Positions 34,812 to 44,084 of a stretch of DNA of 64,000 nt are shown here, piece after piece. The position numbers and the translations under genes were made by a program. Below the pieces are notes generated by a model. The model was given only the letters and a program-made list of their open reading frames with translations, was not told the origin of the DNA and did no database searches. The first letter of the stretch is position 1; each line of letters starts with the position of its first letter. Source of the DNA: Paenibacillus_V sp046244365 (GTDB taxonomy: Bacteria > Bacillota > Bacilli > Paenibacillales > NBRC-103111); contig NZ_CP176395.1 of NCBI RefSeq assembly GCF_046244365.1, positions 3,782,001 to 3,846,000 of the forward strand. Direction: 5' to 3'.

Positions 34812-35681
34812 ATGAGAATCAGTTTGCGCAGACAAAAGAGAGTGAACCGCTCCATGCCCGTCGACTTCGCCTTGTTTCTGTTTCTCGGCTGTGCGGGCTG
34901 CTTCATGGCGGTGCCGATCCTTTATATGATCAGCACGGCGCTCAAGCCGCTCGACGAGATGTTCCTGTTCCCGCCGACATTCATCGTGCGGAATCCGACG
35001 ATCGATAATTTTTACGATTTGACCCGCGTATTCGCGAATTCGTGGGTACCGTTTTCCCGGTACCTGTTCAATACGTTTTTCGTCACGTTTCTGGGCACGG
35101 CCGGGCATGTCATTCTGGCATCGGCTGCCGCGTATCCCCTTGCGAAGCATGATATCCCGGGTAAAAACGTGCTGTTTGCGATGATCATCTTCTCGCTCAT
35201 GTTTGCTACCGAGGTTACGTCGGTGCCTAACTATATGACGATTACTTGGCTTGGACTGCTTAACTCGTACGGCTCGCTCATCCTGCCTGCATTCGGCGCG
35301 TCGCTCGGCCTGTTTCTGATGAAGCAGTTCATGGAGCAGATTCCCGACTCACTCGTCGAAGCGGCCAAAATCGACGGAGCCAGCGAGTACCGCATTTTCT
35401 GGCAAATCGTCATGCCGATCGTAAGACCCGCCTGGCTGACGCTCATCATCTTCTCCTTCAAGGGGCTGTGGAGCGGCGGAGGCGGCAACTCCACCTTCGT
35501 GTACAGCGAACAGTTGAAGACGATGGATGCCGTGTTCGGGCAGCTGCTTGGCGGCGGCTTCGTCATGTTCGGTCCGACGGCGGCTGCGGCGCTCATGATG
35601 ATGGCGGTGCCGATTACGGTGTTTATCCTGACGCAAAGCAATGTAATCGAGACGATGTCCACATCGGGCTTGAAAGATTAA
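34812..35681 (+). CDS. ABC carbohydrate permease, MalG/UgpE type (pair 1)
   Basis: A 289-residue permease with six transmembrane helices. The coupling loop EAAKIDGASEYRIFWQIVMP is complete. It starts five bases after the previous stop, with GAAAGTGGGG inside the end of that gene acting as ribosome site, so the two are translationally coupled. The extracellular-facing first loop is short, as usual in the MalG group. Together they probably import the ligand brought by the 973-residue or the 440-residue binding protein. No ATPase gene adjoins; Gram-positive sugar transporters often share an MsmX-type ATPase encoded elsewhere. Confidence 0.93.
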   Translation: MRISLRRQKRVNRSMPVDFALFLFLGCAGCFMAVPILYMISTALKPLDEMFLFPPTFIVRNPTIDNFYDLTRVFANSWVPFSRYLFNTFFVTFLGTAGHVILASAAAYPLAKHDIPGKNVLFAMIIFSLMFATEVTSVPNYMTITWLGLLNSYGSLILPAFGASLGLFLMKQFMEQIPDSLVEAAKIDGASEYRIFWQIVMPIVRPAWLTLIIFSFKGLWSGGGGNSTFVYSEQLKTMDAVFGQLLGGGFVMFGPTAAAALMMMAVPITVFILTQSNVIETMSTSGLKD

Positions 35682-35770
35682 GCGGACTCCGCAAAAGATT
35701 CTTGCGAGTAGAACGGTTTTTCGGCGAAGTTGCAGGGTTTACTGAATGAAATAGAGGGGGGAGAACAGAA

Positions 35771-37864
35771 TTGAGCGGCAAAAAGATTACGATCGTACTC
35801 CTCGCGTTGTTCATGCTTGCGCTTGGTGCGGTGTCGCCCGTTGCCGCCGCCGCGCCTGACAGCGGGTATAACTATTCGTTCTGGGGCGAACCGGAGCCCG
35901 CACCGTTCCCTTATACGGCGGGCAAGGTGATATACGGGCAGCAGCTGGGCATCGGCGAACTGAACGCGCCTCAGGATTTGGCGATCGGACCGGACGGCGG
36001 CATCTATATCGCCGATACGGAGAACAACCGGATCGTCGTCACGGACGAGAACGGCTCGCTGCGCCGCGTTATCGATTCTTTCGAAAACGGCGGCAAGAAG
36101 GAAACGTTCAACAAGCCATACGGCGTGTACGTCGACGGGAGCAGCCGACTTTACATCGCCGATACCTTTAACGGGCGCATCGTCCTTCTGAAGAGCGACG
36201 GCACCTTCATCCGCTCCTTCGGCGCGCCCAAATCAAGCATCATTCCGCAGGACTTCCAATACATCCCGCTTAAGCTGAGCGTGGATAAGGCGCAGCGGAT
36301 GTACGTCGCGGCTAGAGGCGCGTTCGAGGGGATATTGGAATTCGACGGCGACGGCAATTTCCGGGGCTACGTCGGGACGAACAAAGTCCGATTCAGTCCG
36401 GCGGACCTGCTCTGGAAGCGCATCTCCACGCGGGAGCAAACCAAGCAAATGATGCTGTTCCTGCCTGTCGAGTTCAGCAATCTGGATTTGGACGAACGCG
36501 GTTTCATCTACGCGACTTCCTCCGAGGTGAACGCCTCCAAGCCGATCAAACGCGTGAATCCGGGCGGCGAGGACGTGCTGCGCAGAGAAGGGTATTTTCC
36601 GCCTATCGGCGATATATCGGCCATTCAGGTCGACGCAACCAAGCAAGGCGCAGAGCTGGAAAACCAAGGGGGCTCCGTCTTCATCGACGTGGTGTCCGAT
36701 GTAAGCGGCATGTACAGCGGCCTGGATTCGCAGCGAAACCGCATCTTTACGTACAATCGCGACGGCGATCTGCTGTATCAATTCGGCGGTGCCGGGATGA
36801 CGGACAATCAATTCAAGAAGCCCACGGCCATCGGCATGGCGGGCGAGAAGATGGCGGTGCTGGACAGCGGCTTGAACCGGCTGACGGTATTCGAGCCGAC
36901 GCGATACGGCAAGCTCATCCGGGAAGCGGTCAAAGCCCAGGATGCGGGGAAAGAGTCGGAATCGGCCAAGGCATGGGAGGAAGTGCTCAAGCTGAACGCC
37001 AATTTCGACATCGCGTATATCGGACTCGGAAAGACGCTGATGAAACGCGACGACAATAAAACGGCGATGGCGCATTTCGAGAATGGCAGCAACCGCACCT
37101 ATTACTCGGAAGCGTTCAAGCGGTATCGGAAAGAGGTCGTTTGGGACCATTTCGGAACGATCATGACGTCGCTTCTCGCCGTCATTGCGGTATTCGCTGC
37201 TATCCGTTTTTGGCTGAAGCGCCGTGCAGAGTCCCGTTTTTACGTCGATACCGTGGTCTGGAAGGCTCCCTTCCAAACGATTCTCCGTCCGTTTAACGGC
37301 TTCTGGGAGCTGAAATACGAGAATAAAGGCAAGGTCGGCATCGCGCTGCTGATCGTTCTCCTGCTGGTTGTCACGATGATTATGAAGCGACAATACTCGG
37401 GCTTCGTCGTCAATTTCAACAAGCTGAACGAGCTTAACAGCGTCGACGAGCTCAAGTTTATCGTGCTGCCGTTCCTGCTCTGGTGCGTATCGAATTGGTC
37501 GCTGACGACGCTGATGGACGGAGAAGGGAAGTTCCGCGACATCGTGATGGCCACCGGCTACGCGATGCTGCCGCTGATCCTTATTTTTATCCCGCAAATC
37601 GCGTTCAGCAATGTGATCACGCAGGAGGAGAGCGCGTTTTATTATTTGCTCGATTCCATTGCCTACCTATGGTTCATCTGGCTGCTGTTTGTCGGCATCA
37701 TGACGGTTCATCAATATTCGATCGGCAAGACGATCGTTACGATGCTGCTTACGCTCGTGGTCATGGCGTTCGTGATTTTCCTCGGACTGCTGTGCTTCAG
37801 TTTACTGCAGCAAATGTACGTGTTCTTATATTCCGTATACCGGGAGCTTTCGATCCGATTCTAG
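35771..37864 (+). CDS. NHL-repeat/TPR/YIP1-domain membrane protein
   Basis: A 697-residue protein from a TTG with AGAGGGGGGAGAACAGAA. Residues 1-28 are a signal peptide. From about 50 to 380 there are NHL-type beta-propeller blades (LNAPQDLAIGPDGGIYIADT, NKPYGVYVDGSSRLYIADTF, KKPTAIGMAGEKMAVLDSGL). A TPR-like helical hairpin pair follows at about 390-440 (AKAWEEVLKLNANFDIAYIG), then a transmembrane helix near 462-478, and a YIP1-family domain with about five helices at 500-697. The propeller should face outward, the C terminus being in the membrane. Function is unknown; the place between permease pairs suggests a role in recognition or assembly of the uptake complex. Confidence 0.85.
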   Translation: MSGKKITIVLLALFMLALGAVSPVAAAAPDSGYNYSFWGEPEPAPFPYTAGKVIYGQQLGIGELNAPQDLAIGPDGGIYIADTENNRIVVTDENGSLRRVIDSFENGGKKETFNKPYGVYVDGSSRLYIADTFNGRIVLLKSDGTFIRSFGAPKSSIIPQDFQYIPLKLSVDKAQRMYVAARGAFEGILEFDGDGNFRGYVGTNKVRFSPADLLWKRISTREQTKQMMLFLPVEFSNLDLDERGFIYATSSEVNASKPIKRVNPGGEDVLRREGYFPPIGDISAIQVDATKQGAELENQGGSVFIDVVSDVSGMYSGLDSQRNRIFTYNRDGDLLYQFGGAGMTDNQFKKPTAIGMAGEKMAVLDSGLNRLTVFEPTRYGKLIREAVKAQDAGKESESAKAWEEVLKLNANFDIAYIGLGKTLMKRDDNKTAMAHFENGSNRTYYSEAFKRYRKEVVWDHFGTIMTSLLAVIAVFAAIRFWLKRRAESRFYVDTVVWKAPFQTILRPFNGFWELKYENKGKVGIALLIVLLLVVTMIMKRQYSGFVVNFNKLNELNSVDELKFIVLPFLLWCVSNWSLTTLMDGEGKFRDIVMATGYAMLPLILIFIPQIAFSNVITQEESAFYYLLDSIAYLWFIWLLFVGIMTVHQYSIGKTIVTMLLTLVVMAFVIFLGLLCFSLLQQMYVFLYSVYRELSIRF

Positions 37865-37947
37865 AGGAACGACGGGGCGCCCTGCGAAGAAAGCTTCGAA
37901 GGCTGAACGTCACTTTGCGGGGTTACTTTTGATAGGGAGGGAGAGCA

Positions 37948-40554
37948 TTGAGCGCAATGAAAAAAAGGATGTTGACAGCCGGCATTTGCTTGACCGTCCT
38001 GATCGGCTTCAGCGGTTCCGTCTTGATGGCCGATACGAAAGACAGCGGCGGCGGGCAGCCGGGCGGAGCGGGACAACCAAGCGCAGCCGGTCAAGGGAGC
38101 GGGCTGATTGCAGCGGCAACAAGCAGCCAAAGTAGTGTCAGCGGTGCGCCGCTGGCGGCGGCCGTACCGATCAAAGCGCCCGACCGCATGGAGCTGATGG
38201 CCGAGAATGGCGTGCTGCAGCTGTATATGAATAAGACGACAACGGAAATTGCGGTAGCGGATAAACGATCGGGGGCGATCTGGTACTCCAACCCGCAGGA
38301 CCGCGACAAAGACAAAATAGCGGCGGCTATCAACAAATCGAATCTTTCCTCGCAGCTGATCGTGTCGTACTTCGACGAGAAGGGCCATGAAACGGTAATC
38401 GACAACTACCAGGAGAGCATCGCCCGCAAGCAGTTTGAAATCGTGAAGACGGATAAGGGCGTCAAGGTCGTCTATCAAATCGGCAATTTTCAGAAAGGGA
38501 TCGAACTGATTCCGAGAACGATCAGCAAGAAGCGGATGGATGAGAACATTCTCGGCAAAATCAAGGATGAAACGGTTAAAAATATGATCACGACGCGCTT
38601 TTTCCTTAATGAGGAGAAGCAGGTATACGAACGGAAGGATATGGCCGACTACATCGTGAAAGACATTGTGGCGGTGCTGGAATCGATCGGATATACGGCG
38701 GAGGACGTCGCGCTCGATAACGAGCAGAACGGCGGAGGCGACAGCAAAAAGAACGTTTCGCCGCGGTTTACGATTCCGGTGGAGTACGTACTCGAGGGCG
38801 ATAACTTTCGAGCGGGGATTCCAGGCGGACAGATCGGCGAAACGCCGGAGTTTCCGCTGCATACGGTGCAGCTGCTGCCTTTCTTCGCATCGGCCGGCAC
38901 CGACAAGAACGGCTACATGTTCGTTCCCGACGGCTCCGGGGCGCTTATTCATCTGAACAATCAGAAAAAATCGTCCCCGTCCTATGAGGTGCCGCTGTAC
39001 GGCAAAGACGAAACGCCGCTGCAAAAAAGAGAGCCGCAGCAGTCGCAAAAATCCCGGCTTCCCGTATTCGGCATGAAGCAGGACGATCAAGCGGTCGTTG
39101 CGATCATCGAGAAGGGGGACGCGCTGGCGACGGTAAAAGCGGACACGAGCGGCAAGCTGAACGCCTACAACAGCGTCAGCGGTATGTTCGAGCTTCGGAC
39201 GATGGAGATGTTCCGGTACCGCGCAGGACGCGTGTCCAAGGAAACCCCGCAGTTTTCCCCTCTGTACCAGGGGGATGTGGCGCTGCGGTACGCGTTCCTG
39301 TCCGGCAGCTCCGCAGGATACGTGGGGATGGCGAAGACTTACCGGAACTATCTCGTACAAACCAACCGGATGCGGAAGCTGGAGGCGGGAGCGGATACGC
39401 CGTTCATGCTTCAATTGGCCGGATCGATTCCGACCCGCCAAACGTTTCTCGGTATCCCTTACCAATCGGTCGATTCGCTTACCTCGTTCGAGCAAGCGAC
39501 CAAGCTGCTCGGGGAATTGAAGCAGAAAGGCTTGTCGCGTATGCGCGTTCAGTATACGGGCTGGTTCAACGGAGGGATTACACACCGCTATCCGGACGAC
39601 ATTGCCGTAGACGGCGCGCTGGGGGGCGAAAGCGGGTTTAAATCGTTCATCCGTTATGCGGAAAGCAATCGGATCGAGCTGTTTCCCGACGTTTCGTTCC
39701 TGAGGGTATACGAGGACGGGCACGGTTTCAAGCCGTCGCGGGACGCTGCGCGCTTCATGGAACGGACTTCGGCGAAGCGCTATGATGTCAATCCCGTCAC
39801 ATTAAGGCTTGGCGATTTCGCTTACTACGTATTGTCGCCCGGCAAGCTGCCCGGCCTCGTCGACAGTTTCCTCGCGGACTACGGCAAATTCAAGCTCAAG
39901 GGTCTCTCTCTGCGCGACCTCGGCGAAGACGTCAACTCCGATGTGAAGGCGAAGGCGGTCATCGATCGCCAGAAATCCGCCGGCTTGAATGCGGAGTCGG
40001 TGAAGAAGGTGGCGGATACGGTGGGAAGCGCAATGGTTAGCGGCGGCAACGCTTATGCGATCCCGTTCGCGCAAACGATCGTGAACGCGCCCCTGTCGAG
40101 CAGCCGGTTCAGCATCGCCGACGAGGAAGTGCCGTTCTTTCAAATCGTGCTGCACGGTTACGCGGATTATGCCGGCGTTCCGGCGAATCTCGACACGAAT
40201 CAGGATACCCGGGAGCAGCTGCTCAAGACGCTTGAAACGGGCGCGTCCGTTTATTACGAGTGGTTTTATGAGCAGCCTTCGGCGGTAAAGGAGACCAAGT
40301 TCAACGGCTTATATTCCTCCTACTACGAGGATTGGATGGACGAAGCGCTTCAGGTCTATATGGAAACGAATAAGGTGCTGAAGGATGTGCAAGGTCAAAC
40401 GATCGAGGGGCATGAGAAGCTCGCGGACAACGTATTCCGGACGACTTACGAGAAGGGCAAGACGATTACGGTCAATTATAACGATCAAGCGGTCACGGTG
40501 AACGGGGTCCGGATCGAAGCGCAGGGCTATGTAGTGGGAGGCGAAGCGAAATGA
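37948..40554 (+). CDS. DUF5696-type secreted protein
   Basis: An 868-residue protein, again from a TTG with GATAGGGAGGGAGAGCA. An N-terminal signal sequence is followed by a Gly/Ala/Ser/Gln-rich linker (about 35-70). The rest has alternating beta-rich and TIM-barrel-like parts: FFASAGTDKNGYMFVPDGSG, SRMRVQYTGWFNGGITHRYP, LFPDVSFLRVYEDG and the C-terminal YFDAAV-free region FNGLYSSYYEDWMDEALQ. The overall shape, size and context match the uncharacterised DUF5696 proteins of Paenibacillus transporter clusters. The central barrel-like part recalls glycoside hydrolases, but I cannot name catalytic residues. It overlaps the next permease gene by four bases (ATGA). Confidence 0.8.
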   Translation: MSAMKKRMLTAGICLTVLIGFSGSVLMADTKDSGGGQPGGAGQPSAAGQGSGLIAAATSSQSSVSGAPLAAAVPIKAPDRMELMAENGVLQLYMNKTTTEIAVADKRSGAIWYSNPQDRDKDKIAAAINKSNLSSQLIVSYFDEKGHETVIDNYQESIARKQFEIVKTDKGVKVVYQIGNFQKGIELIPRTISKKRMDENILGKIKDETVKNMITTRFFLNEEKQVYERKDMADYIVKDIVAVLESIGYTAEDVALDNEQNGGGDSKKNVSPRFTIPVEYVLEGDNFRAGIPGGQIGETPEFPLHTVQLLPFFASAGTDKNGYMFVPDGSGALIHLNNQKKSSPSYEVPLYGKDETPLQKREPQQSQKSRLPVFGMKQDDQAVVAIIEKGDALATVKADTSGKLNAYNSVSGMFELRTMEMFRYRAGRVSKETPQFSPLYQGDVALRYAFLSGSSAGYVGMAKTYRNYLVQTNRMRKLEAGADTPFMLQLAGSIPTRQTFLGIPYQSVDSLTSFEQATKLLGELKQKGLSRMRVQYTGWFNGGITHRYPDDIAVDGALGGESGFKSFIRYAESNRIELFPDVSFLRVYEDGHGFKPSRDAARFMERTSAKRYDVNPVTLRLGDFAYYVLSPGKLPGLVDSFLADYGKFKLKGLSLRDLGEDVNSDVKAKAVIDRQKSAGLNAESVKKVADTVGSAMVSGGNAYAIPFAQTIVNAPLSSSRFSIADEEVPFFQIVLHGYADYAGVPANLDTNQDTREQLLKTLETGASVYYEWFYEQPSAVKETKFNGLYSSYYEDWMDEALQVYMETNKVLKDVQGQTIEGHEKLADNVFRTTYEKGKTITVNYNDQAVTVNGVRIEAQGYVVGGEAK

Positions 40555-41453
40555 GATTGCTTAAACGGAAACAGCTCTCCCTGGAGCAAAAAAAATCGGC
40601 GCTCGGCGTTCTGTTCGTCACGCCCTGGCTGCTAGGTTTCGTCTTCCTTTTTGCGATTCCGCTTGTCCAGTCGCTGCAGTACAGCCTGAGCAACCTCAAG
40701 GTAGAAATGGGCGGCTTTCAGAAGGAGTTCGTCGGCTTCCAGTACTACCAGGAGCTGCTGTTCTCGCACCCGACGTTCAACCGGACGCTGATCGATTCCG
40801 TCAGCCATATGGTCGTCAACGTGCCTTCCATCATCATATTCAGCTTATTCGCGGCAACGATTCTGAATCAAAAGTTTACCGGACGCGTGTTCGCAAGAGC
40901 GGTTTTCTTCCTGCCGGTCGTACTCGCTTCGACCGTGCTCTCGCTCGAAACGAGCACGGAGATGAGCAATGCCGCCGCCTCGCTGACCGGGGGGGCGGAG
41001 GAAGGCAACTTTCTGAGAAGCTTCGAGCTGGAGCGGATGCTGCTGGAGTCCGGAATGGGCGGCGTTTTCGTCGATTACATTACCGGCTCGGTCAACCGGA
41101 TCTATGAGATCATCAGCTCTTCCGGCGTGCAGATTCTTATTTTCCTCGCTGGGCTGCAGTCCATTTCGCCGTCCATTTACGAAGCGGCTAGAATTGAGGG
41201 GACGACGGGTTACGAAGCGTTCTGGAAAATTACGTTTCCGATGCTCAGCCCGCTGATTTTGACGAATGTCGTTTACACCGTCATCGACTCGTTTAACAAC
41301 AACAAGCTGAACCAGCTGATCATGGATACGGCGTTCAAGTCGCTGAACTTCAGCTCCAGCGCGGCGATGGCGTGGATGTATTTTGCGGTGACTTCGATCA
41401 TCCTGAGTTTATCCGTCTGGCTCATATCCCGCAAAGTATTTTACTATGACTAA
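40551..41453 (+). CDS. ABC sugar permease, MalF/UgpA type (pair 2)
   Basis: A 300-residue permease with six transmembrane helices and the coupling loop EAARIEGTTGYEAFWKITFP. The start overlaps the stop of the DUF5696 gene (ATGA), so DUF5696 and this permease are translationally coupled, a hint that they work together. A roughly 60-residue loop between helices (SLETSTEMSNAAASLTGGAE to LLESGMGGVF) is longer than in pair 1 and would face outward, where it could contact a partner. It shares the operon with its MalG-type partner 43 bases downstream. Confidence 0.93.
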   Translation: MRLLKRKQLSLEQKKSALGVLFVTPWLLGFVFLFAIPLVQSLQYSLSNLKVEMGGFQKEFVGFQYYQELLFSHPTFNRTLIDSVSHMVVNVPSIIIFSLFAATILNQKFTGRVFARAVFFLPVVLASTVLSLETSTEMSNAAASLTGGAEEGNFLRSFELERMLLESGMGGVFVDYITGSVNRIYEIISSSGVQILIFLAGLQSISPSIYEAARIEGTTGYEAFWKITFPMLSPLILTNVVYTVIDSFNNNKLNQLIMDTAFKSLNFSSSAAMAWMYFAVTSIILSLSVWLISRKVFYYD

Positions 41454-41496
41454 GCCGATTTGATAGCTTACCATCCCAATACAAGGAGTGAACGCA

Positions 41497-42453
41497 ATGA
41501 AGCAGGTCATCAGGCTAAACGCCCCGCTATGGAAGCGGGTGTCGCGAATCCATTGGCTGGATCGGCTGCTGCATGCATGCTGGGTGCTCGTCAGAGCGGT
41601 GCTCGTAAGCGGGTTATGCTTCGTCATTCTGTATCCGCTGTTCTTCAAGCTGTCCGTGGCGTTCAAGCAAAAAACGGACGTTTACGACCCAACCGTCTTA
41701 TGGATTCCGAAACATTTTACGGTGGAAACGTTTCGCATCGCCGCCGCCTCGCTAAATTATGCGGATACGTTCCTGAATTCGCTGCTTATCTCTTCCACAT
41801 CGACGATACTGCAGGTGATTTCATGCTCGCTGGCGGCATTCGGATTCGCGAGGCTGAAGTTTAAGGGCAGCGGGGTGTTGTTCGCGCTAGTGATCTTTAC
41901 GATCGTCGTGCCGGCCCAAACGATTATGATTCCGTCTTACTTGAACTACCGGTATTTCGACTTGTTCGGCTTCTTCAGCTTGTTTCACGGAGAAGGGCTT
42001 AATCTGCTCGACAGCTACTGGCCGTTCCTGCTGCAATCTTCTACGGGCATGGGGATCAAGAGCGGGCTGTTCATTTTCATCTTCCGCCAGTTTTTCCGCG
42101 GCATTCCGAAGGAGCTGGAGGAGGCGTCTTACATGGACGGCGCCGGCGTCTTTCAGACGTTTTACCGGATCATGCTGCCGAACTCGATTCCGGCAATCAT
42201 TACGGTGCTGCTGTTCTCCTTCGTGTGGCAGTGGAACGACAATTATTACGTATCGCTGTTCCTCACCCGCGTCAAGGTGCTGTCCACCCAGCTCCCGACC
42301 ATGTGGGCGTCGCTGCAGATCGACGATCCGCTATATGCGTACATGGCCAAAAACGCTGGAGAGCTGCTCTTCATCGCGCCGATCGTAATCCTGTACGTGA
42401 TCGTACAGCGTTACTTCGTCGAGAGCGTCGAGCGGACGGGAATCGTAGGATAA
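41497..42453 (+). CDS. ABC carbohydrate permease, MalG/UgpE type (pair 2)
   Basis: A 318-residue permease with six transmembrane helices and the coupling loop EEASYMDGAGVFQTFYRIML. The ATG at 41497 follows ACAAGGAGTGAACGCA with ideal spacing; an in-frame GTG nine bases earlier overlaps that site and is rejected. It is the last gene of the cluster and is followed by a terminator. It also carries a longer-than-usual insert between helices 3 and 4 (LFGFFSLFHGEGLNLLDSYW), matching the enlarged loop of its partner. Confidence 0.93.
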   Translation: MKQVIRLNAPLWKRVSRIHWLDRLLHACWVLVRAVLVSGLCFVILYPLFFKLSVAFKQKTDVYDPTVLWIPKHFTVETFRIAAASLNYADTFLNSLLISSTSTILQVISCSLAAFGFARLKFKGSGVLFALVIFTIVVPAQTIMIPSYLNYRYFDLFGFFSLFHGEGLNLLDSYWPFLLQSSTGMGIKSGLFIFIFRQFFRGIPKELEEASYMDGAGVFQTFYRIMLPNSIPAIITVLLFSFVWQWNDNYYVSLFLTRVKVLSTQLPTMWASLQIDDPLYAYMAKNAGELLFIAPIVILYVIVQRYFVESVERTGIVG

Positions 42454-42467
42454 GGCTATAGTTTACG

Positions 42468-42506
42468 AAGCTGCTTGCACCGAGTTAGGTGCAGGCGGCT
42501 TTTTCG
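42468..42506 (+). terminator. Terminator of the transport cluster
   Basis: A stem AAGCTGCTTGCACC with GGTGCAGGCGGCTT around GAGTTA, followed by TTTTC, 15 bases after the last permease stop. The remaining gap up to 42718 has no gene. Confidence 0.8.
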
Positions 42507-42718
42507 TTAATCGGGAGGGAGGTGCAGGAGGAAGTTCGAAATGGAGAGCGAACCTATTAAGTTAGAACGCAATCCTAAGCGGAACGATAGAGCATGGCGC
42601 TGCTAGTAACGAGAAAAGAGACGGTTTGAAGGAAGACTATCGGAGCGCTGCGTAATAATGACGTTGAACTCATAATATGAGCGTTTCAAGCTTGGACAAG
42701 AAGGGGAGTACAACCGGG

Positions 42719-43330
42719 ATGAATGGCCATCCAACGCTAATCATAGGAATCGCCGGAGGAGCGGGAAGCGGCAAAACGACGCTAAGTCTCGCGCTCGAAC
42801 GAAGCTTACGTGCATACGATGTTCATACGATCCATACGGACCGCTTTTTTAGGAGAGAAAAGCCTACCGCCATTCTGCCTGGCAGCGGCAATCGGTATGA
42901 CGATTTCAATCATCCGGATGCCGTCGATGTCGGTGCGATAACGGACGAGCTGGACCGAATGTTAACCCGGAGGTCGTTCGATGCCGTCATCGTGGAAGGT
43001 TTCTTGCTGTTTCATTTTGCTAGCCTGCGGGAGAAGCTGGCTCTCAAAATTTTTGTCGACTGTCCGCAGGATGTGAGAACGCAAAGAAGAATCGATAGCT
43101 TTATGAAATGGGGCATTCAAACGGAAGATTTGGAGGCGTACGCCGCATTCGTGAACGAAAGGCATGACCGGTTCGTAGAGCCGACGCGCTGGGAGGCCGA
43201 TATCGTCGTAAACGGTTTGGTTCAAAAACCGGCAGCGGAGCGGATCCTCGCAAGTTGGATCGAAACGAAGCTTAACGGGCTGACAAGCTGCACGAATACC
43301 GTGGAAAGCAAGCCCTCGTCGTTCTACTGA
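42719..43330 (+). CDS. Uridine-kinase-like P-loop phosphotransferase
   Basis: A 203-residue P-loop protein with Walker A GIAGGAGSGKTT near residues 10-21, the nucleoside-binding-like region IHTDRFFRREKP and YDDFNHPDAVDV, VIVEGFLLFHF (Walker B strand) and DCPQDVRTQRRIDS (lid region). The pattern is that of the uridine kinase/phosphoribulokinase family, though it is not pyrimidine-operon udk itself. The ATG at 42719 is preferred for AAGGGGAGTACAACCGGG; an in-frame ATG at 42677 lacks a site. Substrate is uncertain. Confidence 0.85.
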   Translation: MNGHPTLIIGIAGGAGSGKTTLSLALERSLRAYDVHTIHTDRFFRREKPTAILPGSGNRYDDFNHPDAVDVGAITDELDRMLTRRSFDAVIVEGFLLFHFASLREKLALKIFVDCPQDVRTQRRIDSFMKWGIQTEDLEAYAAFVNERHDRFVEPTRWEADIVVNGLVQKPAAERILASWIETKLNGLTSCTNTVESKPSSFY

Positions 43331-43391
43331 CTGCTTCTGTCAGCAAAGATCGAGTATGCTGAACATACCGTGTAAACAAGGAGGATTCGTT

Positions 43392-44003
43392 ATGGTTGGA
43401 TCGATCTTTAAGAAAGCGCTGCTCGAAGAAACGGGCAGAAGCTGGGAGCAATGGATTGCGGTTATGGAGCAGAGGGTGGATCATACGTGGACGCACGAGC
43501 AAGCCGTTCGGTTTTTGACCGAAGAATGCGGCATGCAGCCCGAGTGGAGCGAGCTTGCAGCTTCCATGTTTGAACAGAAGCTGGGGCGAAAGCCCGTAGG
43601 GCATAGTGCCGATGCAGGGTTTCAAATCGGCGTAAGAAGAACGTTTCCCATCTCGCTCGAACAGGCATGGCATGTGCTGATTTCCGAAGACGGCGTATCC
43701 AAATGGTTTGGGGAACTGCCGTCGTACTCGCTGCAAGCCGGACAAAGCATTCGTTCCAAGGATGGGGTAGCGGGCGAAGTTCGGGTGTTCAAACCGTATA
43801 GTCATCTGCGAATGTCCTGGCAGAGAGAAGAGTGGGACGGCTCGTCCACGCTTCAAATTCGCGTTTTGCCCGCAAGCGGAGGCAAGACGACGATCAGCTT
43901 CCATCAGGAAAAGCTGGACGATTTGTATATGAGAGAATTGATGAGGCGCCACTGGGAACATGTCCTGGATCTGCTGTCGCCATCCTGCAAGGTTTCATTA
44001 TAA
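43392..44003 (+). CDS. SRPBCC/AHSA1-like protein with DUF4287-like N terminus
   Basis: A 203-residue protein. Residues 1-65 (SIFKKALLEETGRSWEQWI with TWTHEQAVRFLTEECGM) resemble DUF4287, and the remainder (RRTFPISLEQAWHVLISEDG, SKWFGELPSYSLQAGQSI, SHLRMSWQREEW) is an AHSA1/SRPBCC lipid- or ligand-binding domain. Such proteins bind hydrophobic ligands or act as co-chaperones; no enzymatic residues are certain. The ATG at 43392 follows ACAAGGAGGATTCGTT; the frame opens 12 codons earlier without a site. Confidence 0.87.
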   Translation: MVGSIFKKALLEETGRSWEQWIAVMEQRVDHTWTHEQAVRFLTEECGMQPEWSELAASMFEQKLGRKPVGHSADAGFQIGVRRTFPISLEQAWHVLISEDGVSKWFGELPSYSLQAGQSIRSKDGVAGEVRVFKPYSHLRMSWQREEWDGSSTLQIRVLPASGGKTTISFHQEKLDDLYMRELMRRHWEHVLDLLSPSCKVSL

Positions 44004-44084
44004 CGATACTTCCCGTTACCTCGCATAGGAAGGTGCTGTCATAATAAAGACATGCAGCGATTTTCGAAGGGGGTTAACCGCAAC

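Noticed and set aside
37861..39723. A 620-codon minus-strand frame opposite DUF5696
   Set aside because: Same reason: shadow of a well-supported gene, with no ribosome site or domain.
42677..42718. Upstream ATG for the uridine-kinase-like gene
   Set aside because: No ribosome site; the ATG at 42719 has AAGGGGAG at fair spacing.
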